Made by a program: the position numbers and the translations under genes. A stretch of DNA of 64,000 nucleotides from Karstenula rhodostoma CBS 690.94. Its lineage: Eukaryota > Ascomycota > Dothideomycetes > Pleosporales > Didymosphaeriaceae. Location: assembly GCA_010093485.1 (NCBI GenBank), contig MU001498.1:1689126-1753125 (forward strand). The letters run 5' to 3'. This document shows, one piece after another, positions 10,849-20,505 of this stretch; positions within the stretch are counted from its first letter, which is position 1, and each line of letters begins with the position of its first letter. A model generated the notes under the pieces. It saw nothing but the letters and a program-made list of their open reading frames with translations, had not been told where the DNA came from and did no database searches.

Positions 10849-11071
10849 TTTATATATTTTCGTTTTGCAGTATCTTTCGATCAACTCCACGGTGGACGAA
10901 TGGTAGCGTCATCTGCTATTCGTCTGCCGTGGGGTTGATCGTGGAGCACTTGCTAACTTAAACTTGATAGGGCACATGCACGGCAACAGTTCGAACCCCA
11001 CTCCCGCCCAGCTGGGTTTCCAACGCCTGGGCGTAACATACCCACCGAACAGGCTTACTTTTTTGCTGGTT
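10849..11071 (+). ncRNA. Structured, probably Pol III-type RNA element, copy B
   Basis: TATA box at 10849-10860, 18 bp before a 26-bp hairpin without bulges: 10878-10903 pairs with 10916-10941 (22 Watson-Crick and 4 G-U pairs). The loop TAGCGTCATCTG (10904-10915) is that of copy A less one base. The top of the 5' arm, TGGACGAATGG (10893-10903), is a good A-box match. GCTAAC (10952-10957), GATAG (10966-10970), the B-box-like AGTTCGAACCCC (10988-10999) and the 3' block from 11022 (CAACGCCTGGGCGTAACATA, then CCCACCGAACAGGCTT) follow in the same order as in copy A. T-runs at about 11059 and 11070 end it. Stem sequence differs from copy A throughout while pairing is kept, which supports an RNA-level function. 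No canonical T-arm, so not a tRNA gene. Confidence 0.6.
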
Positions 11072-11207
11072 TTTGGGCCTCCTTGGATGCCACCCCACTT
11101 CCACGCTGATGACGAGTGGCAGAAGCTATCTCACGACGAGCAGCGGTTGACAGCTGCCTCTAGGCTACGACGTCCCTCTTTTTGCGTCCACGGAGAGGAT
11201 GGACCGC

Positions 11208-11399
11208 TTTGATTGCAGCTGCCAGAGCACGTTCCGATACCGGGAGAACTAACATGTACGTTCACTAAGCGAAGTCGGGTAATCCTTCGAATACTTCGGG
11301 CTATGAGCTCGCCTTTTTGGACGAACTTCTTTGATTTTGCCTGCCAGAGCAGGTTTCGTTACCGACAGAATTAACACACATACATTCACGCAACATATG
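11208..11399. repeat. Diverged tandem duplication, about 70 bp, two copies
   Basis: Segments 11208-11276 and 11329-11399 share CTTTGATT..., then CTGCCAGAGCA.GTT.CG.TACCG..AGAA.TAACA and a less similar tail containing TTCAC. Many of the differences are C/T or G/A transitions. No coding sense is visible in either. Confidence 0.5.
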
Positions 11400-11866
11400 T
11401 AGGTATTACGATCGCCATCGTACATTTCTTTTATTCTAGTCCGAGATTATCAAGTCAACGATAGGGCTGTAGACCAGCTGTATGCAGAAGAGGAAATCCA
11501 ACGAAGACACACAGTCGATTGCCGCAAGCGGCGAGCTATCTACTACATGATTCCAACTCGACCTCTCCTCAAGTACCCTGCGCATCGCCTGGTCCTATCA
11601 CGCTGGAATCCGGCGAACAGGACTCCTCACAACAGCACTGCTGATGCCCTCTGAACTCCTCCGGTTGGCCCCATTGTTGGCCCTAGCAATGCTGGCCACA
11701 CTGTGGATGCATCCCCAGCGGAGATACTGCGCGAGTAGAAGGTTCCTTCTCGTAGTCACGCTCGCGGTCTCGCTCTCTCTCACGGTCTTTGCGACTCCGA
11801 CGAGAGGAGTGGTATGTGTCATCTTCCCAGTCGCATGTAGAAAAACCGTGTTCGACCTACGATGGT
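11400..11866. other. No recognisable gene
   Basis: Open frames on both strands here are Arg/Ser-rich and overlap. I see no domain or exon structure. Confidence 0.35.
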
Positions 11867-12702
11867 TTAATTGTGTTTGGTCGTGCGAGGTTGCACTCCT
11901 TTCCTCCTCATGGTCTTCATGAGAAGTCTGAAGAAGCCTATGTGGCCGTTGAACACGTTCAACAATTGCATTTGGCCAACGACCCATTCTGCGAATGCGT
12001 AGAATGGGTCGTTTACCAAATGCTGCAGCTTATCAAAGCTCGTTGGATGCAAGAACAATGGTCGCTTTTATAAGGAGGCTGAAGACGCCTTTGCTGGTGT
12101 GTATGTGCCCTTCGTGGCCGTTGACCACGCCCAGCAATCGCATTTGGCCAACGACCCATTCCGCGCATGCGTAGAATGGGTCGTTTACCAAATGCTGCAG
12201 CTTATCAAAGCTCGTGGGATGCAAGAACACGTGCACATGCTTCAAGAAGAGTTGCTCAAACGCATATTTGGTCCTGTCGTACAGTTCTTTGTCGATCCGA
12301 AGCAGCGAGACAGTGTCCTCATCGTCTAGCTCTCGTGCTATGTTGTTGACGATCTCCGGAGGTGTCCGCTGGCGGGCGTTGGGGGAACGCACGCATGGCT
12401 GGCTAAGCTTGCCAGTTTTTAAAGTGAAGCATTCCCATGCACACAAGGTGTATCGGCGGGCGCTCGCACTCTTCGGCAGGCCGACTCAAGTAGAGTGATT
12501 TGCCAACCAGATGCAGCGAGGCAATGTTCTGATTGAATAGCTCTCGTGCTATGTTGTTTATGATCTCGGGAGGCAGGCCTGGGAGCCTTGACTCTCCTTC
12601 ACTATTGCTGGCAGCTCGTATAGGGTGCTGACGGAGTACAGAATCCTCAACAATCGTAGCGTTTGTGTCTTGCATCCTCAACGTGTATGCCCTGTATTCC
12701 AT
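11867..12702 (-). pseudogene. Duplicated, broken F-box protein sequence
   Basis: Two F-box starts lie in tandem on the minus strand. One near 12595-12520 reads LPPEIINNIARELFNQ; the other near 12375-12310 reads PPEIVNNIARELDDEDTVSLLRIDKEL and continues into EQLFLKHVHVFLHPTSFDKLQHLV. The first frame runs into a stop soon after its F-box. Downstream of the second, about 115 bp (12115-12229) is repeated almost exactly at 11942-12057, so FLHPTSFDKLQHLV and EWVVGQM appear twice in different frames. F-box proteins recruit substrates to SCF ubiquitin ligases, but no substrate-binding domain is intact here. I read this as remnants of tandem F-box genes. Confidence 0.6.
11942..12229. repeat. Direct repeat of about 115 bp inside F-box sequence
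   Basis: 11942-12057 and 12115-12229 are nearly identical (both contain CATTTGGCCAACGACCCATT and GCAGCTTATCAAAGCTCGT). The similarity extends weakly to the left (CTGAAGA.GCCT), giving a unit of roughly 170 bp. Confidence 0.75.
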
Positions 12703-12977
12703 CTACCGGAAAGTACGGATGCGTCTTGTTGTACAACTTGTCGACAAGACAAGATCGTTTCGAGAATCGGATCGGTACGGTAGCCTGGGAGGTCTGGTGT
12801 CGGGCAGCGTCGACATTTTGCAGGAACTCGGCGTCTGGTATTGGTTCGGTTCAAGGTAGGGAGTAATCGGGTCTTTGAGGTTACTGATCTGGGTAGGCTG
12901 GCATGCAGTGGTTTGTGGAGAACCAGCAGCAGGGAGGGGTCGTGGGAGCGCATTCGGCCGCACGCCAACGGTCGACG

Positions 12978-13436
12978 ATGGCTACAAGTAGTTCGTACAG
13001 CTTGAGCATGGCACCAGCAGCTTTACCTGGTTGCTATCAGTACTCATCTACTTCCGGAACCCAAGCGGACTACCTACTCCACCTTCCGAGAGCTCACATG
13101 CGCCATACAGCGGCCTCTCTGGAGAGCAACAACTCCCGAAACCTGAAACCGGATCTCTTCTCGCCACTGAGCCTCACTCCTCCAGAGTCAGTTGGTGTTG
13201 GAATGGTAAGGACTCTCGATCCACCGAAGTGGCAGGCGCGATGGAATCGAGGCCTCGCGATGTCGCTGCGGACGTCGGGAACTGAAGAGGCTTGTCTTGC
13301 GGCTCCTGAGGCTTGGTTCGATGGCCCAACCCTGCGCAAAGAGATCAGAAAAATGTTGCGCGCATACCTGGACCTGCGGAGGGCCGAAGCAAAGCTTACC
13401 AAAGGCCTCCAGGAAGCCCAAACAGCCCACGTGTAG
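12978..13436 (+). CDS. Hypothetical short protein (doubtful)
   Basis: From the ATG at 12978 the frame gives 152 aa with a Ser/Ala-rich start and a helical C-terminus (LRKEIRKMLRAYLDLRRAEAKLTKGLQ) that looks like genuine coding sequence. The frame is also open upstream to 12903. No family is recognised. It could be a lineage-specific gene, a fragment of a longer spliced gene, or chance in GC-rich DNA. Confidence 0.3.
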   Translation: MATSSSYSLSMAPAALPGCYQYSSTSGTQADYLLHLPRAHMRHTAASLESNNSRNLKPDLFSPLSLTPPESVGVGMVRTLDPPKWQARWNRGLAMSLRTSGTEEACLAAPEAWFDGPTLRKEIRKMLRAYLDLRRAEAKLTKGLQEAQTAHV

Positions 13437-13924
13437 GATCACGTGGTTGCGCAGCTGTTTAGGAGTCGCGCAAGACGAAACTGTTTGGCATGATCGAGGC
13501 GGGACTCTGGCCGCGTGGAGAGTACGTTGGTAGGGCTTGAGGGGAGTAAGAGGACAAAGCTGGCGAACGTGGGTGGGCAATCACGGGTTGCCGGCCGTTC
13601 ACCGGAGTAGCAGCACAGCACCCGAGAAAGGGAGCTAAGCCAAGATTGGCGGGAGAGGGGGTCACGCCCGGCGCCATGGCACAAGATCGACACACATCAT
13701 ATAAACTCCCCCGCGGCAGCTTCACCAGCTTCAAGAATCCGTCGACAGCATCAACGACTCGTACTCGAGCTCACCACGGAGAATTCCCCCTATAGCAACC
13801 ACGACAAAAGGTAAAAGCGCCGCAAGCTCGTGACCATTCGACTGTCTAACCTGGCAAACCTGTAAGCAAGCAACCCAATTCTCGAGTCACACCGACCAGC
13901 GCGACAAAGCCAGGACGTCGCAGC

Positions 13925-15107
13925 ATGGACCACGATAGCAAGCAGAAGGATCTGCCCATAGCGGCCAGCATGTCAACGTGGGCCACCGAGGAGGAAACTA
14001 ACTCGGGCTCAGTTGCGCCATCGTCGAGCACCCTGGCACCTCTTCAACCGCCTTCACCAGACCCCAACGCTGCTCTGTCTCCTTACCTTAAGGACGACGC
14101 CACCTACCAGGAGGCGTTCGATCCGACAATCAACGACAAGAACAAGGAAGGTCAGGAGAAGGCGAGCGCAGTTCGCACGAAACCGTTCGAAAACACGAAG
14201 ATAGAGGGCAAATTGGATAGCTCTGCTCGCGGCGACAACTCACCGAGCGACGCTACTCAGCCGGCTTCCACTGGCTATGAACGGAACATTTGGCGTCGGA
14301 AGTCGTCAACAGGGCAGCAACAACTACCAGAAAGACGACGACGGCAACGGCCTTGACAAACATGACGGCCACGACCACGACCACGAGGATGCCGCTGCTA
14401 ACTGTACAGACCCAGGAGCAGGTAGCGACGTAGCGGATAGCTACTAGAACTTTACCAACGATATCAACTCGAAAGAAGCCGAAACCCCGCTCAGGTTCCG
14501 CATTATCCTTCCAACCGCCGAGGAGAACGTACGCTGCGAGATAGAATTGGGTAAGCTCCACGAACCGATCATCGATCCCAAAGGAGCTCAGGTACGTAGT
14601 GATGCCCAGTTAGCACTCGCGGAACAGCGAGAAGAATGGGGAGACGAGTTTCCGCCAACCGATCTCGACGCCGTGCCTTGGAACCCTCATAACTCTGCAG
14701 CGCAAGATGCTCCCGGCGACTCACAACAGCAACGGCCGGGCTCAGAATCAACTAGCACTACGATCGCGTCCTTGCTTCCAGTCACGCCTCTGCCGACTGT
14801 GTTCGAACCCGGCGCGACAACTTCGACTCAGAAGAGTACTCCGGTCGATAGCGACGCTTCCACCAAGACATGCGAGTCGCTGCAAGGCAAGGATGCAGCC
14901 CAGGTCAACGACGCAGCTGCAGCTGAAGCCAACACTGCAGCCTCGGTCAACATCGTGCCCACTTGGAGCAGCTTCCAGGGCCCGCCGAGCCCTACGTGCG
15001 AGGCAGACGACGACGAATACGACGACAACTATAACAACAGTGGTGGCATAGAGGGCCTTTTGAAGGCGAAAAAGAAGGCGCAGAACAAGAAGGCGCAAGG
15101 CATCTAG
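13925..15107 (+). pseudogene. Disordered acidic protein gene with one frameshift and one stop
   Basis: The first frame (13925-14356) begins MDHDSKQKDLPIAASMS and has coherent Ser/Pro/Asp-rich composition to about 14280. There it turns Arg-rich, while another frame becomes coherent: NNYQKDDDGNGLDKHDGHDH, and later TPLRFRIILPTAEENVRCEI. That second frame runs to the stop at 15105-15107 and ends KKKAQNKKAQGI. It contains a single TAG at 14446-14448 (after DVADSY). No intron with usable splice sites explains the switch. The parsimonious reading is one gene of about 390 codons damaged by a one-base frameshift near 14280 and a nonsense change; sequencing error is possible for either. No domain is recognised, and most of the protein would be disordered. 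Confidence 0.55.
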
Positions 15108-16386
15108 GGATTCGGACCTCAGCATCCGTCTCAGTGACTTGAATGAGACAGGATTGCAGCAGCGTGTGCTGTGTTTGGAACTGTTTGATTATGGATTCTC
15201 CAATTCGGGAGGATAAAGGCGGTTTAATGATTTGACTCTAGCGACGTAAGAGTGGGGAGGATGTGTTTCGGTCTCAATGAATTGGGTGGGACACAACGTC
15301 TGCTGCGTTTGAAATTGTTTGGGTACAGCATCCAACACGCTACCCTGTTTGGAATCTCAGTATAGCATCCAAGATGCTGTCCGCCTCTGCTTGCAGTGGG
15401 GCTATGGCTGGTTTCAAGAGTTAAAGTATTGGATTCCAGTAGTAATGCAATGTCCGGAGTCGATCGTGATGAGCGAGAGACCGCAGCACCTCCTCGATTT
15501 ATGTAGTACGTCTGTGACTTATCTTACTCTTGTTGGCCTTAGATCTAACATATTCTATCGTAAGATAATCAAGAAAATGTTATTCCTAGAGTTATAGTTA
15601 TATATAACTTACCTTACCCTAACACTCGTTCTTCCTCGCGGGCGCCTCCCTACTGTCTTCTATGACCCCGGGATCCCTATATGTGATTTAATGTCTGTAA
15701 GGTGAGTATAACTGGCTTCAGTATTATTTGTGCCGGCTTCGGTGAAGCATATGCTATGCTGTGTGGAAATATTGGAGCTACTAATCGTCCGGCTCCGCAA
15801 CTTTTCCGTGGAAGGTCTGTGTCTTGATGACTTCGAAGGGATACACTTCATAGTACATCGATGCCGAACAAACTTTTCAAATTTATCCACACGAGAGATT
15901 TTGGTTACCTGGGAAGATCTTGGATGTCTTCGGGGGATGAGATCGAAAGCTGAGCAACCGTGACTAGGATGGCCGGTTACTTATATTGCATTTAGCATTC
16001 CAGCATCATTATGTGCAAGATCTGTGAAGCCAGGAACAATTCAGTTTTGTAGTTTCATTGGATCTCCGGGTATTCACTAGGGCTACGCGAATGCGAGCCA
16101 TGCTGTGCATGCGTTCGCTACCTACGAACGGAACATGTCCAGATCTTCCCCCTGCAGCATTCCATAATTCCATAACCGCAGTCGTTGCGGTGCATACGAT
16201 AATCCTTCCGAAAACCCGGCGAGAAGAGAGGCATTTTGCCTACTGCTTTCCTCTTGACACTGTCTGCTAATTCTGTGGAACAGATAGCGAAAAAAGGACA
16301 GATAACACATCAATCAACATTTTGCACATGCCGTAGCCATAGATGTATCAAGAATCATGGCTTTGTCGACTTCGAGATCCATTGCA
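15108..16386. other. Intergenic, with remnant of a dispersed repeat
   Basis: No gene is supported. Around 15590-15690 the sequence is AT-rich with an embedded CGCGGGCGCCTCCCTA and is related to 50570-50690. Short GTTTGG...CAGCATCC motifs recur around 15300-15375. Confidence 0.4.
15590..15690. repeat. Dispersed repeat fragment, copy 1
   Basis: Shares with 50570-50690 an AT-rich lead, CGCGGGCGCCT, CCTCCCTA, then a TCTTTC/TCTTCTA and GAC stretch, GGATCCC and CATATGT/ACATGT-like sequence. The second copy has an extra ACAGGCGCCT. Probably ends of a degraded mobile element. Confidence 0.45.
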
Positions 16387-17353
16387 TTAGATCTTTCCAG
16401 ACCTCATCGCGAGGAGAAGGTGGTTCTTGTAGTGAATGGGGCGCGACTCAATTTTCACGTCAGCCTGGTTGGCGCCGTACTGTCCCACAGCAGTGCTTGT
16501 GTTGGCCACCTCGCCCTTGATGTCGATGTTACGCGGAACCTCCTCGTCAATCGATGTATCATCGTCTTCCATTTCCACGTCCTGGGTATCCCACGTCTTG
16601 TCTTCGATGGTGTTGAGCAGTTTTCCGCGCCCCGGCTTTGCCGAACGAAGTGCGGGCTTCTGGGGAATGACTCTCTTTGACACTTTGGAGGTTTCGGTCA
16701 TGTGCGACTTCACTGCACCGCGATTCGGCTTCTGGTGAGGCGCTGCGCCTTGGCTCTGCTTCTGATGCTGATCATCCTTGTGCTTGCGCCTGCGGTTACG
16801 GTTGTGGTGTTTTCCGCGCCAGTGAATCTGGAGTTGCTGGCCTGGGAGAGGACGGAGCGGAGCAGGTGGAGCTGCACCGGCAAGTCCGACTGCAAAACCA
16901 AGCTGGAAGGCGAAGTGCTCCGCGGGACCAATGAAGGCGCTAGGTGGAAGGAACGAGTTGTGGGACATCTGGTAAGTCGGCTGTACTACACCGTAGTTTG
17001 GATAGGATCCTGGATGCTGCGGTCCCCAGTTCATCGGCTGAGGCTGGAATGAATTCGCGAAACCAGGCCAGGCAATACCCTGAGGATGAGCCACACCATA
17101 GCCAACTTGTAGTGTCAGCGTTCGCGTGAAGGCAGCTGAATTCGCGCTCTACTCACGAGGTGCCGGCGGATTGTGCGTCACAGGTCCGACGGAGTTCACG
17201 ATCACCTGCGGGCCCTGCTCTCCATCTTGGAGAACAAACTTTAGTGATTGGACATAGCGAAGAGACGTGAAATGTGCACTTACATGCTTGCTGCGGCACG
17301 GTGACGTGCACCCAGCCGCTGAATCCGGGCTGGCCGGCGAAGTTGTAAGCCAT
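16387..17353 (-). CDS. Unknown basic/acidic low-complexity protein
   Basis: Three exons give 285 aa: 17353-17284, 17225-17157 and 17105-16387. The introns have donors GTAAGT and GTGAGT and acceptors AAG and AAG; this exon 2 start was chosen because the nearer AG at 17239 breaks phase. The N-terminus (MAYNFAGQPGFSGWVHVTVPQQ) resembles a short folded segment. It is followed by a Pro/Gln/Gly/Tyr-rich stretch, a hydrophobic Ala/Pro patch, then Lys/Arg/His-rich sequence (GKHHNRNRRRKHKDD) that could act as a nuclear or RNA-binding region, and an acidic patch (DVEMEDDDTSIDEEV). No family is recognised. Confidence 0.6.
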
Positions 17354-17519
17354 TGCAACAAGCGGATGAGTCGAGCAGATGGTTGTTCAGAGGAAATGTA
17401 TATGGAGGGTGACGCGGTGAGAGGTGAAGAAGAACGCGCCGAGCAATGGTTGCAATTAGCGTCGACGCGTCGTTGCCAAAACAAGACGGGAAGGCACGAC
17501 CTGACGCGTTAACTGGTCA

Positions 17520-19079
17520 TTACAACACTGCACCTACACTGCCTATTTGTTCCATCCATTTTTTCAGGTGTCCTACGACACGACATGCGAGGGCATCCTC
17601 GACCACTTTGTCTTGCCAGGTGCAAGTGATGACAAACTCTCCTCCTCTGAGCGATACAGCAGCGATCAGTAACGCGGCATCGGGTACAGTCGCACTCATT
17701 GTGAACTGAGCTCTTTGGATATGCCAACCCTCTTCTCCCTTACGTACTGCCGTCACCTCTCCTTTCACTGTGCCGTCCAACACGCCCAGATTCGAGATGG
17801 CCCATGAAAGCGCTCTTGGCTTTCGTATTTCCTTCTCGAAAAGCGCTCTTGCATTTGGTACGAACTTCATGAGAGCAAGCCTGTCGTCTTTGAGACCTTT
17901 GGTAAGGCGCCCCTCTATGTCTTCTCGGACCATGGATGCGCCAGACCAGACCAGATCGAGTTGATCAGTTGAGAGGCGCTCATCGTGAGACTTCCCAATG
18001 TGAGACCGTATCTGGGCTACGAATGGGACGTCAAACTCGTGAGTCGTATTGGTAACATAGTTTGCTAGGGTAGTGTTTGGGTCTAGCCGTGGGTATTTCG
18101 GAGGATTTGAAGGCAGGAACCGCCGCTGGTCTATCGCCGTGAGGCTAGCAAACGCTCGCGCTTTACTTCCATCGAGCTGAGATGCTAGTGATAGCAAGAC
18201 TAGGCTGTGCAACAAAGCTGTGAGTGTTGTCTTGTGGTCGCGACAGGCTTTCAAGATTCCGGAAAGCGTGACGTTGTCGACGATACATGTTCTGAACTTC
18301 GTGCTGTACGGCTCTTTCAGTACGGGTGCCCATCTCGCGGTGCTCAGGTTTGGAAACAATGAGGTTGGCTTAGTCTCATTCCAAGCCTGTTGTAAAAGGA
18401 ATCCGGCCGACGTCGGCAGATCCACGAATGATTCGGTGGCTGGAGGGAACAGCTTAGAAACACCAGTAAAATCCAGCTTGCGACCGTTTCTCATTCGGGT
18501 CTTTGGTTCGCTTTCTTTCTCAGCGACCAAAGCCTTTAGAAGCCTGTCATGAAAGATCTTTCCGCCCATGCCGTCGGTATGCGCATGATTCCATGTAAAT
18601 ACAACATCGAGTACATCGTTGCTCACATGTTGCAACACGGCTACTCTCCATCCTGGACGGGTACCCAATCCTGCGAACCTGGTATCCATTTCAGACCGAA
18701 TTTTCTCCTGAACCACCTCATCTGCGTTTGTGAATTTTTCGAGCTTAATCCATTCGACATGGTCGTCGAGGTCAACACTTGCGAGGTGTATCCACACTGG
18801 TTTCTTCGATTCTGCATCTCTGATGGCGGCGCAAAGGGTGGGCGAGTTGGAGATTACGCGGGCAATGGCGCCATAGATCATGTCTTGTAGATTTGCCTCG
18901 AAGTCCGGGCGGTTGATGAGCTGTTTTGGGATTGTATAGCGACAGGCTGTAGAGACACCGCGGTGGTAGTCGAGCGTATACTGTGCTAGTTCATATTGTT
19001 CACTGTAAAATGTAAGATGCATGAAATGATCTCGGGCGAGCATCTTACTTGTATCCCAGCGGTCGGAGGACTGTACCAT
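17520..19079 (-). CDS. Alcohol O-acetyltransferase-like protein
   Basis: Single exon, 519 aa, ATG start. The protein carries the acyltransferase signature NHAHTDGMGG at residues 164-173, matching HxxxDG of the alcohol acetyltransferase family (ATF1/ATF2 type) within the condensation/BAHD-like CoA acyltransferase fold; His165 and Asp169 would be the catalytic pair. Length fits the family. Such enzymes transfer an acetyl group from acetyl-CoA to alcohols, or detoxify sterols or mycotoxin-like alcohols; the substrate here is unknown. The C-terminal half (ISNLGVLDG, then FTMSATVPDAALLIAAVSLRGG) fits the second lobe with its solvent channel. No membrane anchor is obvious. Transcription runs toward the unknown gene at 16387-17353, in the same direction. 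Confidence 0.85.
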   Translation of the reverse strand: MVQSSDRWDTSKMLARDHFMHLTFYSEQYELAQYTLDYHRGVSTACRYTIPKQLINRPDFEANLQDMIYGAIARVISNSPTLCAAIRDAESKKPVWIHLASVDLDDHVEWIKLEKFTNADEVVQEKIRSEMDTRFAGLGTRPGWRVAVLQHVSNDVLDVVFTWNHAHTDGMGGKIFHDRLLKALVAEKESEPKTRMRNGRKLDFTGVSKLFPPATESFVDLPTSAGFLLQQAWNETKPTSLFPNLSTARWAPVLKEPYSTKFRTCIVDNVTLSGILKACRDHKTTLTALLHSLVLLSLASQLDGSKARAFASLTAIDQRRFLPSNPPKYPRLDPNTTLANYVTNTTHEFDVPFVAQIRSHIGKSHDERLSTDQLDLVWSGASMVREDIEGRLTKGLKDDRLALMKFVPNARALFEKEIRKPRALSWAISNLGVLDGTVKGEVTAVRKGEEGWHIQRAQFTMSATVPDAALLIAAVSLRGGEFVITCTWQDKVVEDALACRVVGHLKKWMEQIGSVGAVL

Positions 19080-19715
19080 GATCCACGTCGTTCGTCATCA
19101 CGGAGATTCAGAGCCAATGATTTGAGAAGCGCAAAGTTTTCGACTACTTATGATTGTAGCTGCAAGCGAATGTATATATACATCACAAAGAACTGTATGA
19201 TACCGGCACTTCAAGGTCGTTCTCGAATGACGGCCCCCACGAAGCCTCAACGCTAATCTCCTTCAGGCCTAGCTTTACGCCTCGTCTGGCAGGCTCCAGT
19301 GGGTCGCTCGCCGCAACCCGCGCTCTCCGGAGCTGTCCGCGCGTCAACGCGCGGCATCTATATCGATATACGGATGTCCAATGGACTCAACATCGCTGTC
19401 CGTGTCTTCCGCTGCATGTCATGGTCACCTTTCACGCTTCGCTCCTGCATCCTTTCAATGGCTTATTCGAGGTAACGGCCGTAACAGTGGAAAAATAAGG
19501 AGTGAGTATTTATCGTGCAAGATATACGGCCGACGTGTCCATACTGGAGATCCTACAAAACAATCCGAGAAAATCGATACATTACCCGTGTGTTGAACGC
19601 GACTTGAGCGCGTCGAGCCGCAACTAAAATAACTTTCAAGAGCATAGCAGTCTGTTGGGATAGGTGACAATAGCTGCGGAAATACCTCTGGGTACCACTA
19701 TGTCCTTCTCAACCC

Positions 19716-20499
19716 TTAACCGCCAGGGTAATACTTCATCTCGTCGCTGGCTTTCAGTGTGCTCTGGGGGCGGACCATACCAAGCGTCTTTCTCCCGTGT
19801 TCCGCACTCTGATTAACTCTTTCCCTCCCAGCTTTGGCAATCATCTCATCATTTCCCCTCAGTATGAACTCCTCCAAAGAACGCAACGCACTTTCCGTCT
19901 TTAGCTTATAGTCTCCCTCTACCAAATTTTCCTTGTGCGAAGTCCTGACATGCGCTTTGAATGAATCTTTCCTCTTAGTTAGATCCTTCTTGAAAATAGC
20001 CTCTAGACTGGATCCCCTACTGTTGTCATGCCGTCTGAGGCAGACATGGTGAGCCGCTGCATATTTTCCACCCCATGCGGCGACTATAGCTGCTTGCTAT
20101 CAGTATTTTCTATCTTTTGAGGACTGTGGACAATGTGAAAGACTTACACACGCAACGGGCCCGGAGACGGTCTAGACCGGAATCATTATTGGGGTCAGTC
20201 ACGGAATATGAAGGCAAAGAGATTGTAATCGGTTCTTGCGAAGAGGCGTTCGCCGGGTCGGAATAGATAGTTAACGCCTTGTTGCACTGAACCCGAGCTT
20301 TGGACGTATCCTGCGGATCATCTGGCGAGTGGTACTCGTTCGCTTTATAGGGCGGAGCTGCCTCGATCCCTTTCATGATGGATTGTGATACGGAATTGTA
20401 GAGAGTATCCAGCGAAAAGATGTGAGCCAGTGCATTTGATGAAACAACTTTATTGGGGATTCTTACTCGCCTTCTTATACACTCGACCCACGGAGTCAT
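19716..20499 (-). CDS. Hypothetical protein, two exons
   Basis: Exons 20499-20148 and 20089-19716 give 241 aa. Intron 20147-20090 has donor GTAAGT and acceptor CAG, phase 1, and was placed so that the downstream frame (IVAAWGGKYAAAHHVC) stays open. The start is the ATG at 20499; a TAG lies in frame a short way upstream. The N-terminal half is Ser/Asp/Pro-rich. The C-terminal half is helical and Lys/Arg/Glu-rich (AIFKKDLTKRKDSFKAHVR, EEFILRGNDEMIAKAGRERV). No signal peptide, membrane segment or known domain is recognised. Function unknown. Confidence 0.5.
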
Positions 20500-20505
20500 A
20501 TTCAC

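Noticed and set aside
7780..11071. tRNA genes at the two RNA elements
   Set aside because: A-box and B-box matches are present, but no T-stem can form around TTCGAAC and no acceptor or anticodon arm fits; the hairpin replaces the D-arm geometry.
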